From Liquorilactobacillus mali (GTDB lineage: Bacteria; Bacillota; Bacilli; Lactobacillales; Lactobacillaceae): a DNA stretch of 64,000 nucleotides. A program made the position numbers and the translations under genes. Location of the stretch: positions 62,001 through 126,000 of the forward strand of contig NZ_JQAR01000002.1 in the NCBI RefSeq assembly GCF_001437155.1. Direction: 5' to 3'. Positions 54,319 to 63,394 of this stretch are shown piece by piece (the first letter of the stretch is position 1; each line of letters starts with the position of its first letter). Below the pieces are notes generated by a model that saw only the letters and a program-made list of their open reading frames with translations, was not told where the DNA came from and made no database searches.

Positions 54319-55728
54319 ATGAGTAGTATTTTTAGAAAGAAGAGTGTAGCAGAGCTCACAAGTGGTGCGACCCCACTTAGACGTACACTGCGCACTATGG
54401 ATCTGACTTTTCTAGGAATTGGTGCTATTATCGGTACTGGGATTTTTGTTTTAACAGGTAAAGGTGCTTTGACAGCAGGTCCTGCATTATCTCTATCATT
54501 CTTAATTGCTGCTATCTGTTGTGGATTTGCCGGTTTATGTTACGCAGAGTTTGCATCTATTGCTCCTGTTGCTGGATCAGCCTATACATATTCCTACGTA
54601 GCATTTGGTGAAGTTATTGCTTTTATTATTGGTTGGGATTTAATTTTGGAATATGCATTAGGTGCCGCAACGGTTTCAGTTGGATGGTCTGGTTATTTCG
54701 TTAACCTCCTAGATAACATGGGAATTCATATACCAACTGTTCTTACTGCAGCAGCTGGAACAACACCTGGTGTCAGCACAGTGTTCAATTTACCAGCGTT
54801 CTTAATCGTTATCGTAATTACATGGATTATCTCAATCGGGATCAATTCAACTAAACGTGTTAACGATACAATGGTTATTTTGAAGCTTGCTGTTATCGTA
54901 TTATTCATCATATGTACAGTTTGGTTTATCAAGCCGCATAACTGGGTTCCATTCTCACCATATGGTTGGTTCTCAACACATGCCGGTGCCAAAGCAGGAA
55001 TTATTCCAGCGGCTTCAATCGTGTTCTTCGCATTTATTGGTTTTGACTCTGTTGCTTCAAGTGCTGAGGAAACAATCAATCCAAGTAAGACTTTACCGCG
55101 TGGTATTCTGATTTCACTTTTGATTTCTACAGTGCTTTATATCATTATGACATTGATCATGACAGGTGTTGTTAAGTATACTGTGTTCAACAAGTTCCTT
55201 AATGCTCCTATCTTGGCTGTCCTTGCTTCGACAGGTCAGACATGGTTATCAGTAATCGTAAGTATCGGTGCTATTTTAGGTATGACAACTGTTATTTTGG
55301 TTCAGCTTTATGGTCAATCAAGAATTACTTACTCGATGTCACGTGATGGACTGTTTCCTAAGTTCTTCGGTGATGTTCATGAGAAATACAAGACACCATT
55401 TAAGGGAACTTGGTTCTTCGGTATTATCACAGCTCTTGCAGGTGGTTTTATCAACTTGAACATCTTATCAGAACTTGTAAATATTGGTACTTTGACAGCA
55501 TTTATCTTAGTTTCTGCAGGTGTTCTCTGGATGCGTAAGACTCAACCAGATCTTCACCGTGGTTTCCGTGCACCAGGTGTGCCGGTAACACCAATTATAG
55601 CTATTGTTTTCTGTTTAGTTTTAATTGCTGGACTTAACTGGGAGACTTGGTTAAGGTTCCTTGTATGGTTTGCAATTGGTATGATTCTATACTTCACATA
55701 TGGTCGCAAACACTCATTGATGAATTAA
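54319..55728 (+). CDS. APC-superfamily amino acid permease (cationic amino acid transporter type)
   Basis: 469 aa, 12 membrane helices. LTFLGIGAIIGTGIFVLTG is the APC helix-1 unwound motif, LCYAEFASIAPVAGSAYTYSY helix 3 (two parts: LCYAEFASIAPVAG, SAYTYSY), and FFAFIGFDSVASSAEE helix 6. This is the CAT/YfnA-like subgroup for cationic or broad amino acids. Start at 54319 with AAAGGTG upstream. Monocistronic with its own terminator. Confidence 0.85.
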   Translation: MSSIFRKKSVAELTSGATPLRRTLRTMDLTFLGIGAIIGTGIFVLTGKGALTAGPALSLSFLIAAICCGFAGLCYAEFASIAPVAGSAYTYSYVAFGEVIAFIIGWDLILEYALGAATVSVGWSGYFVNLLDNMGIHIPTVLTAAAGTTPGVSTVFNLPAFLIVIVITWIISIGINSTKRVNDTMVILKLAVIVLFIICTVWFIKPHNWVPFSPYGWFSTHAGAKAGIIPAASIVFFAFIGFDSVASSAEETINPSKTLPRGILISLLISTVLYIIMTLIMTGVVKYTVFNKFLNAPILAVLASTGQTWLSVIVSIGAILGMTTVILVQLYGQSRITYSMSRDGLFPKFFGDVHEKYKTPFKGTWFFGIITALAGGFINLNILSELVNIGTLTAFILVSAGVLWMRKTQPDLHRGFRAPGVPVTPIIAIVFCLVLIAGLNWETWLRFLVWFAIGMILYFTYGRKHSLMN

Positions 55729-55796
55729 TAAATATAAATTTAAGATAAACAAAAATCACAGCATGTTAGCATGTGCTTTGTATTTTATTTAAAAGA

Positions 55797-55837
55797 AGGA
55801 CTAGGTCAAAATTATCTCTTGACTTAGTTCTTTTTTG
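55797..55837 (+). terminator. Terminator after the amino acid permease gene
   Basis: GGACTAGGTCAA pairs with TTGACTTAGTTC (55819-55830), then TTTTTT. The stem resembles the hairpin ends of the dispersed repeat but lacks the rest of it. The following sequence to 56048 is AT-rich and includes TATAAT (56003-56008), the likely codB -10. Confidence 0.8.
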
Positions 55838-56048
55838 ATCGCGTAATAATGGTATCCATAATGCAAAAGGCATAATATTCAAGCCTTAGCAACTTAGGTT
55901 ATACATTCTATTGTTTAACATTCTTAAGTATTAAACCCAAATTTTAATGTAAAGAGAGGTTAATGAGTATTTATGCAAAACTTCTTCTCTAATCAATGAG
56001 ATTATAATATACTTTAATATTAGATTGAGGAAGAGGAGAGAGATTGAA

Positions 56049-57410
56049 GTGAATAATGACAAAGAAAAGAGTTTAAGTGTCTCCATTGAGGAGCGACGCA
56101 CATCAGCCTGGGATATGTTTGCAACGTGGGTTGGTGCAAATGCTAACAATGGTACGTGGTATATTGGGGGAGTTCTTGCTGCATGTGGTTTTGTTGCCGC
56201 AATGAATGTTTTGGTATTTTCGTCGGCCTTATCATATGTTTTTTTATCTTTGATTGGCTTTATTGGTTATAAGACTGGGGTATCAACGATGGGAATCAGC
56301 CGAGCATCGTTTGGAATTCGTGGTAGTTTTTTGCCATCATTGATTAATTTTACGCAATTTATTGGATGGACCGCAGTCAATACCTTTATTGCTGCGACAT
56401 CAGTTAGCTATCTTTTACATGACTTGGTGGGATTGCCTTTATTCGGGCATCCAGGTGGTAATACTGGAATGTTCTTGGGAATTGCGGTAATGAGTATTTT
56501 GCATATTATTAGTATTGCAAGTGGTTCGCGTTCTGTCCAATTGATTGAACGTATCGGAATAATACTTGTATTTATTTTTGTATTCTGGGAGTCAATCGTT
56601 GTATTCAAGACAGTGTCGCTTGATCAGATTGCTGCGTGGCATGTTCCTAGTAAGTTCAAGATGAATATTGGGGCAGCAATTGATACGGTTGCAGCGTTTA
56701 ACCTCGCATGGGTAACTGCCGGTGCTGATTTTACCCGTTTTACCAAGAAAAAGAGCAGTGCAACTGTAATGCCATTTGTTGGTGCATTGATTGGGGTACT
56801 CTGGTTTTCATTTATTGGTTTAGTTGCGACAATCAGCATTGCTGTCTCATCTGGTGCATATGATCCGAATAATTCTGATCCAAGTGCTATTGCAAGTAAG
56901 TTAGGACTTGGAATAATTGCCTTGCTTGTCATTATATTAACCAGTATGACCGCGAACGCCGTTAATCTGATGGCCGCAGGTTCAGCTCTTTCAAATGTTT
57001 TTCCAAGATTGAGTTTGAAGGTTTCCTTATGGATTGTGGCTCTACTTGCTACCATTGTGACCTTTATTCCAATGATCATGGGCAGCTTCTTGGATGCCTT
57101 TACTGCTTTTCTTGATTACATTGGAATGGTTCTTGGACCAATCATCAGTATTGTTATAGTAGACTATTATATTTTGAAGAAAAAAGATTACAAGGTAAAC
57201 GAATTAACAAAACAAAATGGAATATACTGGTATCGCGGTGGGATTAACTGGACTGCGATTATCACATGGGTAATTGGAGCAGTCTTTTTCTTTGTTTTGC
57301 AAAAAGTTGATTTCTTAAACTTGACAGTGGGTGCTACTTTTATCGACATGCTGCTCAGTGCGGCATTATACTTTGTTTTGATGAAATTTTCTCAGAAAGG
57401 GAGAGATTAG
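56049..57410 (+). CDS. codB: Cytosine permease (NCS1 family, CodB-like)
   Basis: 453 aa, 12 membrane helices. SAWDMFATWVGANANNGTWY near residue 20 and MGISRASFGIRGS are NCS1/CodB motifs, and FNLAWVTAGADFTRF is the substrate-site helix. It imports cytosine by cation symport. GTG start at 56049, in line with an AGGAGAG site 11 nt upstream; the frame from 56025 begins before that site. The deaminase gene starts on the next base after the stop. Confidence 0.85.
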   Translation: MNNDKEKSLSVSIEERRTSAWDMFATWVGANANNGTWYIGGVLAACGFVAAMNVLVFSSALSYVFLSLIGFIGYKTGVSTMGISRASFGIRGSFLPSLINFTQFIGWTAVNTFIAATSVSYLLHDLVGLPLFGHPGGNTGMFLGIAVMSILHIISIASGSRSVQLIERIGIILVFIFVFWESIVVFKTVSLDQIAAWHVPSKFKMNIGAAIDTVAAFNLAWVTAGADFTRFTKKKSSATVMPFVGALIGVLWFSFIGLVATISIAVSSGAYDPNNSDPSAIASKLGLGIIALLVIILTSMTANAVNLMAAGSALSNVFPRLSLKVSLWIVALLATIVTFIPMIMGSFLDAFTAFLDYIGMVLGPIISIVIVDYYILKKKDYKVNELTKQNGIYWYRGGINWTAIITWVIGAVFFFVLQKVDFLNLTVGATFIDMLLSAALYFVLMKFSQKGRD

Positions 57411-58649
57411 ATGCTAATCAGCAATGTTCATATTGATAATGAACAAGAATTGAAAAGTATACGGATTGAAGATGGCAAGTTTGCTGCGATTGCTGCAGAT
57501 TTGCAGCCCAAAGACGGTGAAGAAGTAATTGATGGGGGAGGTCACCTACTATTACCACCTTTTATTGATTCACACATTCATTTGGATGCAACTTTGACCG
57601 CCGGACAACCAGAATGGAATCAGACAGGGACACTCTTTGATGGAATTAGAATCTGGTCTGAACGTAAGAAGAGTTTGACCATTCAGGATGTTAAAGAACG
57701 TGCCCGTAAAACAATTTATCGCCAGATCAAATTCGGAATTCAGTTTGTGCGGAGCCATGTAGATACTACGGATCCGAATCTAATTGCTCTTCAGGCACTT
57801 TTGGAACTCAGAGAAGAGTTAAAAGATGTCGTTGACTTGCAGTTGGTTGCTTTCCCACAAGAAGGTATCCTGTCATTTCCTAATGGTAGAGAACTATTAG
57901 AGCAGGCTCTTAAAGAGGGTGCAGATGTTGTTGGCGGTATTCCTCACTATGAATTCAATCACTTTTATGGTGCTGATTCACTTAAGTATCTGGTTGGATT
58001 GGCAGAGAAGTATGACACGCTGATTGATGTTCATTGTGACGAGATTGATGATCCAGCTACTCGTAATCTTGAAGTTCTTGCCACCTTAGCTTATGAGACT
58101 GGTTTGAAGAATCGTGTAACTGCAAGCCATACAACTGCCATGGGTTCATATAATGATGCATACACTTACAAGTTATTCAGATTATTAAAGATGGCAGAAA
58201 TGAACTTTGTCTCTAATCCACTGGTCAACATGCACTTGGGAGGTCGTTTTGATACATATCCCAAGCGGCGTGGATTGACACGTGTTAAGGAACTATCAGA
58301 AGCAGGAATCAATGTATCCTTTGGCGAAGATGATGTGCAAGACCCATGGAGCCCTCTAGGTGATGGGAATATGCTGGATCCCGTCCATATGGGGGTCTAC
58401 GCTGCACAGTTAATGGGATATGAACAGCTCCAGTCTTCATACAAATATGTGACTTATAATGCGGCTAAGACTTTGCATATTAGTGAAAAATATGGGATCA
58501 AAGTCGGACTGCCGGCAAACTGTATTTTATTAAATGGAGCGGACTTTTATAATGTATTGAATAGGCACGCGGAAGTTCTTTACAATATCAGGGGCGGTAA
58601 AGTTCTAGCTAAGACTACTCCAGCACATTCTGAGTTATTTATAAAGTAA
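57411..58649 (+). CDS. codA: Cytosine deaminase
   Basis: 412-aa amidohydrolase. DSHIHLDATLT gives the first metal histidines, FVRSHVDTTDP, DVHCDEIDD (metal His and catalytic Glu), TASHTTAMGS, and FGEDDVQDPW the final aspartate. These match CodA, which converts cytosine to uracil. It follows codB with no intergenic base. AAGGGAGAG lies before the ATG. A short palindrome (AGATAATTTTAATTATCT, 58651-58668) follows but has no clear T-run. Confidence 0.9.
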   Translation: MLISNVHIDNEQELKSIRIEDGKFAAIAADLQPKDGEEVIDGGGHLLLPPFIDSHIHLDATLTAGQPEWNQTGTLFDGIRIWSERKKSLTIQDVKERARKTIYRQIKFGIQFVRSHVDTTDPNLIALQALLELREELKDVVDLQLVAFPQEGILSFPNGRELLEQALKEGADVVGGIPHYEFNHFYGADSLKYLVGLAEKYDTLIDVHCDEIDDPATRNLEVLATLAYETGLKNRVTASHTTAMGSYNDAYTYKLFRLLKMAEMNFVSNPLVNMHLGGRFDTYPKRRGLTRVKELSEAGINVSFGEDDVQDPWSPLGDGNMLDPVHMGVYAAQLMGYEQLQSSYKYVTYNAAKTLHISEKYGIKVGLPANCILLNGADFYNVLNRHAEVLYNIRGGKVLAKTTPAHSELFIK

Positions 58650-58758
58650 TAGATAATTTTAATTATCTCTTTGCCAAAATTAGTCAGTTAAAGTTGCCAA
58701 ATTGTAAGTAAAGTTGCAATATAAGGGTATAGTTACTGAAAAGGAAGTGCAGATAGTT

Positions 58759-59793
58759 ATGGTTGAGATGATGAATGCTGTTGGATACACAGAACATTTA
58801 CCTATATCTGAGGAGAATAGCTTGTTTGACTTTAAGACAATTAAGCCAATTCCAAAAGGGCGTGACTTGCTAGTCAAGATAGAGGCAATTGCAGTCAATC
58901 CAGTTGACATTAGTACTCGTAAGAACAAGAAAGAAAAATTAGATAAGAATCATCCGAAGATTCTTGGATGGGATGCTTTGGGTGAAGTTGTTGGCTGTGG
59001 TGATGAAGTTCGTCTGTTTGAAAAAGGCGAACGTGTCTTTTATGCAGGTGCAATTGACCGTCCAGGTTCAAATGCTGATTACCAATTAGTTGACGAGCGT
59101 CTTGTAGCACTCGCACCAAAGAAGTTAACACAACAACAAAGTGTGGCAATGCCGCTAACTTCCTTAACAGCATGGGAGGCGTTGTTTGAAAAACTCCAGA
59201 TATCAAGAACTAAAAGGATTGAGAATGCAAAGAAGACGATCCTGATTATCAACGGTGCCGGCGGTGTTGGATCGATTGCAACACAGCTTGCAGCTTGGGC
59301 AGGTCTTAAAGTTATTGCAACGGCTTCAAGAGAAGAGTCAATTCGCTGGACACTGGCTCATGGTGCGATCGATACAATTAATCATAGAATTGATATGCCA
59401 ACACAACTAAAAGAAAAAGGAATCGATGGAGTAGATTATATTCTGCAGCTCAGTGATATCGATGGGCATTGGGCCGAGATGGCGAAGATGATTAAACCTA
59501 ATGGTCGAATTACTTCAATCACAGGCAATCAAGAACCGCTTGATCTTGGTTTGTTAAAGCCTAAAAGTGTTACTTTTTCATGGGAATGGATGTACACCAA
59601 ATCTTTCTACCAGTTGCCAGAAATGATTTCACAACACGAGATTCTTGAGAAAATTTCAACAATGCTGAATGATGGTGTCCTTAAGTCGACCGTGACGGAA
59701 GTATTACATGCTGTTAATGCTGAGACATTGCGTAAAGCACATGAAATGATTGAAACTAATCGAACAATTGGTAAGATTGTTATCTGCAATTAA
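58759..59793 (+). CDS. Zinc-type alcohol dehydrogenase/quinone oxidoreductase family (MDR)
   Basis: 344 aa. The N-terminal GroES-like part has IAVNPVDISTRKN and ILGWDALGEVV; the Rossmann part has IINGAGGVGSIATQLAAWAG. No structural or catalytic zinc cysteine set is visible, so it belongs with zinc-independent quinone reductase-like members (the YogA/ZinA-type group). NADPH-dependent reduction of enones or quinones is likely. ATG at 58759 after AAGGAAG; the longer frame from 58714 has no such site. Confidence 0.8.
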   Translation: MVEMMNAVGYTEHLPISEENSLFDFKTIKPIPKGRDLLVKIEAIAVNPVDISTRKNKKEKLDKNHPKILGWDALGEVVGCGDEVRLFEKGERVFYAGAIDRPGSNADYQLVDERLVALAPKKLTQQQSVAMPLTSLTAWEALFEKLQISRTKRIENAKKTILIINGAGGVGSIATQLAAWAGLKVIATASREESIRWTLAHGAIDTINHRIDMPTQLKEKGIDGVDYILQLSDIDGHWAEMAKMIKPNGRITSITGNQEPLDLGLLKPKSVTFSWEWMYTKSFYQLPEMISQHEILEKISTMLNDGVLKSTVTEVLHAVNAETLRKAHEMIETNRTIGKIVICN

Positions 59794-59835
59794 TAAAATT
59801 GCGTAGTACAAAAGCATGCTTTGGAGGGATTCTTA

Positions 59836-60771
59836 ATGAAAAAAGCACTTATACTTGTGAGCATAAAAGACACTCAGTTGGAATATTTACGTGCTAAATA
59901 CCCAACCGTTGAATTTACAACAGATGCCAGTGATTACTTGGATGCAGAGATTATACTTGGCTGGAAAATCTCTCAGGCAGATGAACTACTAAAAAGCAGG
60001 AAGCTCAAATGGGTCCAATCCAAGTCGGCCGGTGTCGACTATTTTCCACTGGAGGAATTTGCAAAGCGTAATATTAAGCTAACAACGGCTTCTGGTCTGC
60101 ATTCACGCTATATTGCTGAAACTGTTGCTGCATATTTACTGATCGAGAATCGTGGATTAAGACCTATTATAAAGAATCCAGGTGCTTGGGATGAACCGGA
60201 AGTATATGAAACTTCCGAGCAAACAGCATTGATTTTTGGAACAGGTAACATCGGCAAGGAGATCGCACGATATTGTCACTTCTTTGAGATGAAAACTATT
60301 GGTGTTAATCGCCATGGAGCTGATGCTGGATTGGCAGATGATTTTGACAAGGTCATTACGATGGATGACTTTGAGTCGGCCAAGGAGAAATATAATGCTG
60401 ACTATGTCATAAATATTCTTCCAGGAACCAAGTACACTAATGGATTCTTTAATAAAAACAAGCTGGAGAAGATCAAACCTGGTTACTCGTTTATTAATGT
60501 TGGTCGCGGTACATCAGTAGTTACCTCGGATTTGACACAGCTTCTGTCCGATGACTATGTTAAGAGTGCATATCTGGATGTTTTTGAAGAAGAACCTTTG
60601 AAGAAAGATTCACCATTGTGGTATTCACCTAAAATCATAGCAACTCCGCATATTTCAGGCCTGATGGCACACTTTAAGGATACATTTGTTCCTTTGTTTG
60701 ATGATAATCTTGAGAAGTATCTCGCAGACAAGCCATTACACAATTTAGTTGATTTAGATGCGGGGTATTAG
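59836..60771 (+). CDS. D-isomer 2-hydroxyacid dehydrogenase family
   Basis: 311 aa. NAD site IFGTGNIGKEIARYC, then INVGRGTSVV with the catalytic Arg region, DVFEEEPL with the Glu, and ATPHISG with the His. Typical of NAD(P)-dependent reduction of 2-keto acids; substrate undetermined. GGAGGG lies 8 nt before the ATG at 59836. The T-box promoter begins 11 bp after its stop. Confidence 0.85.
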   Translation: MKKALILVSIKDTQLEYLRAKYPTVEFTTDASDYLDAEIILGWKISQADELLKSRKLKWVQSKSAGVDYFPLEEFAKRNIKLTTASGLHSRYIAETVAAYLLIENRGLRPIIKNPGAWDEPEVYETSEQTALIFGTGNIGKEIARYCHFFEMKTIGVNRHGADAGLADDFDKVITMDDFESAKEKYNADYVINILPGTKYTNGFFNKNKLEKIKPGYSFINVGRGTSVVTSDLTQLLSDDYVKSAYLDVFEEEPLKKDSPLWYSPKIIATPHISGLMAHFKDTFVPLFDDNLEKYLADKPLHNLVDLDAGY

Positions 60772-60781
60772 AGTGACTGTA

Positions 60782-60810
60782 TTGATTTTGTTGGCTATTT
60801 ATTGTAAAAT
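60782..60810 (+). promoter_or_regulatory. Promoter of the T-box leader
   Basis: TTGATT (60782-60787), 17 nt, TAAAAT (60805-60810), placing the transcript start just before the T-box leader. Confidence 0.55.
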
Positions 60811-60816
60811 TACAAC

Positions 60817-61073
60817 ATTGAATTCTTAATATTGACTGTGAGAGAATAAGTAATCTTCGGATTTTCACAAGAGAGTCGCGCTAGCTGTAAAGCGATGTCA
60901 ATCTGGAGACGAATAATGGTTCTTTAGAAGTCTGAGATGGTGAGTTGAATTAGTAAATAAGCCATTATCCGAGTGATACTCGTTATTAATCTTAGATAAT
61001 TTAAGGGACCAGTATGGTCTGAAGATTGGTGGTACCGCGCTTGTGCGCCCTTTCAGCTGAAGGGCGCTTTTTT
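60817..61073 (+). promoter_or_regulatory. T-box riboswitch with apparent methionine (AUG) specifier
   Basis: Stem I elements: AATAAGTAATC near 60845, AGAGAG (60872-60877), then GACGAATAATGG with ATG at 60916-60918 in the specifier position. The T-box sequence TTGGTGGTACCGCGC is at 61026-61040. The terminator GCGCCCTT (61045-61052) with AAGGGCGC (61060-61067) is followed by TTTTTT. Uncharged tRNA-Met would favour the antiterminator and switch on the transporter genes. The specifier call is by eye, so the amino acid is less certain than the T-box itself. It fills the 360-bp gap. Confidence 0.85.
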
Positions 61074-61131
61074 AATCCAGTTAATTTGAGAAGAATAAAT
61101 AATTTATTATTAATAAGGGGATGTGTTACTG

Positions 61132-61689
61132 ATGTCAAATAAGAATAGATCTGTTCAAACCGTTGTAGCTACGGGAATTGGCGCCGCAATTATTTTTGTC
61201 TTAATGAAGTTTATCGCTATTCCAACTGGTATCTCAAATACTCAGGTAAATGTGGCTGAAGGATTTTTGCCGTTATTAGCTGCAATTTATGGACCAGTTG
61301 CGGCGGGGCTGGCAATGTTTATCGGACATGCTTTAAATGACTTTGTTACCTATGGTTCTCCTTGGTGGACATGGGTCATCGTTGACGGTTTGGTCGGAGT
61401 TGCTTTTGGTTTGTTCAAACGTCAACTAGATATCCAAAGTGGTAAAATTTCAGTTAGTAAATTAGTTCTTTTCAACGTCTATCAAGTTGTTGTTAACTTT
61501 GTTGGCTGGGTTCTTCTTGCTCCAACAGGTGATATTTTGATTTATCATGAACCAGCAGGCAAAGTATACGTTCAAGGACTTGCAACTTGGTTATTGAATA
61601 GTATCTCTGTAGCAGTTATTGGTACAGTTCTCTTGGTATTATATGCAAAAACAAGAACAAAACGTGGTAGTTTGAAGAAGGAAAAGTAA
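61132..61689 (+). CDS. ECF transporter S component (UPF0397/MtsT-like)
   Basis: 185 aa, about five to six membrane helices. VATGIGAAIIFVLMKFIAIP and NVAEGFLPLLAAIYGPVAAG are the UPF0397 pattern. It is the substrate-binding subunit of a dedicated ECF transporter with the duplicated ATPase and T component that follow. The upstream T-box with an AUG specifier points to methionine or a precursor, as proposed for MtsT. ATG at 61132, about 8 nt after AAGGGGATG. One base separates it from the ATPase gene. Confidence 0.8.
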   Translation: MSNKNRSVQTVVATGIGAAIIFVLMKFIAIPTGISNTQVNVAEGFLPLLAAIYGPVAAGLAMFIGHALNDFVTYGSPWWTWVIVDGLVGVAFGLFKRQLDIQSGKISVSKLVLFNVYQVVVNFVGWVLLAPTGDILIYHEPAGKVYVQGLATWLLNSISVAVIGTVLLVLYAKTRTKRGSLKKEK

Positions 61690-61690
61690 A

Positions 61691-63394
61691 ATGGTAGAAC
61701 CACTGATCAGTTTCAAAGATTTCTCATTTAAATATGATTCACAAGCTGAAGATACATTGAAACATATCAATCTTGATATTTATCCCGGTGAGAAGGTCTT
61801 GATAGCCGGTGCATCAGGCTCTGGCAAATCCACACTTGGGCGTGTTATCAATGGACTGATTCCTCACGCATATCCAGGTACGATTAGTGGCTCCTGTGTT
61901 GTTAATGGCAAAGAGGTTGCTGATAGTTCATTATTTGATCTATCTTTTGATGTGGGAACTGTATTACAAGATCCCGATAGTCAATTTGTGGGCTTGACAG
62001 TTGCGGAAGATATGGCATTTTCACTTGAAAATGATCAAGTATCCCAAGCAGAGATGAAAAAAGCGGTTTCTAAGTGGGCAAAAACATTGCAGCTCAATGA
62101 GTTGTTGAAGAATTCACCACAAGAAATCTCTGGTGGACAGAAACAACGTGTTGCAATGGGAGGTGTCTTGATAGATGAAAGTCAGGTTTTATTATTTGAT
62201 GAACCGCTTGCTAGTCTGGATCCGGCAGCCGGTCTTGCCTCAATGAAGCTAATTGATGAACTGGCAACAAAACAGAGCTTGACAGTGGTGCTTATTGAGC
62301 ATCGAATTGAAGAAGTTTTGCATGCGAACATTGATAGATTGGTAGTACTGCGTGATGGTGAGATTGTCGCAAATGATAGTCCGAATGCAATTCTCGAATC
62401 GGAAGAGCTTGTTGGGCTTGGACTAAGAGAACCGTTATACTTGAGCGTTCTTAGACGTGCAGGAATTGCGATAACGGATTGTCAGCAGATTGGTCATGCT
62501 GAAACGATCACTAATCCTGCAATTGCTGAGAGCTTGAAGTCATGGACTAAGGGTGCAAAACTAACATATGCTGATAAAAAAATGACAAATTTATTGGAGC
62601 TACGAGATATAAAATTTGCCTATGGTGCAGGTAAAAACGTGATTGATGGCCTTAATCTGATCGTTCACCAAGGTGAAATAATTAGTCTTGTTGGCCAAAA
62701 TGGGACTGGTAAGTCGACACTAAGCAATTTGGTTACAGGCTTCTTGACGCCAGATAGCGGCAAAATATTATTTGCTGGAGAAGATATGGCTGATCTGTCA
62801 GTCAAAGAACGTTCTGAAAAAATCGGGTATATTTTGCAGGATCCTAATCAGATGATTTCTAAAACGACTGTTTTTGAAGAAGTTTCTTCTGGATTGGTGT
62901 TGCGAGAAATTTCAAACGAAGAGATTCAAACGCAGGTCAACGAAGTTTTGAAAATTTGCGGTTTATATGAAATGCGTCATTGGCCAATCTCGGCACTCAG
63001 CTTTGGACAGAAGAAACGCGTTACGATTGCAGCAATTCTTGTGCTTGATCCAAAGATGCTGATCCTCGATGAACCAACTGCAGGGCAAGATTTCAGGCAT
63101 TACACTGAAATAATGAGCTTTTTGGAAAAAGTATGTGCTGAAAAAGATCTGACAGTCATCCTGATTACCCATGATATGCACTTGATGCTTGAATATACTA
63201 CGAGAACGATTGTCTTGGATGCTGGACATGTAATCATGGATGATACTCCAGCAAAGGTATTGACTAGTGATAACATATTGCAGCGAGCATCTCTTGCAAA
63301 GACAAGCCTATATACGCTGGCTAGCCGCTTTGGATTACCGTCGGCGGATGATTTTGTTGCAAAGTTCATTGAGTCGGAAAGGCGGATGAGATAA
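61691..63394 (+). CDS. ECF transporter duplicated ATPase (MtsU/YkoD-like)
   Basis: 567 aa with two ABC domains in one chain. Domain 1: Walker A GASGSGKST, Q-loop VLQDPDSQF, signature ISGGQKQR, Walker B VLLFDEPLA. Domain 2: GQNGTGKST, ILQDPNQM, degenerate signature LSFGQKKR, MLILDEPTAG. It replaces the usual EcfA/EcfA' pair and powers the adjacent S and T subunits. Its stop overlaps the next start (TAATG), so the three genes are co-translated. Confidence 0.9.
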   Translation: MVEPLISFKDFSFKYDSQAEDTLKHINLDIYPGEKVLIAGASGSGKSTLGRVINGLIPHAYPGTISGSCVVNGKEVADSSLFDLSFDVGTVLQDPDSQFVGLTVAEDMAFSLENDQVSQAEMKKAVSKWAKTLQLNELLKNSPQEISGGQKQRVAMGGVLIDESQVLLFDEPLASLDPAAGLASMKLIDELATKQSLTVVLIEHRIEEVLHANIDRLVVLRDGEIVANDSPNAILESEELVGLGLREPLYLSVLRRAGIAITDCQQIGHAETITNPAIAESLKSWTKGAKLTYADKKMTNLLELRDIKFAYGAGKNVIDGLNLIVHQGEIISLVGQNGTGKSTLSNLVTGFLTPDSGKILFAGEDMADLSVKERSEKIGYILQDPNQMISKTTVFEEVSSGLVLREISNEEIQTQVNEVLKICGLYEMRHWPISALSFGQKKRVTIAAILVLDPKMLILDEPTAGQDFRHYTEIMSFLEKVCAEKDLTVILITHDMHLMLEYTTRTIVLDAGHVIMDDTPAKVLTSDNILQRASLAKTSLYTLASRFGLPSADDFVAKFIESERRMR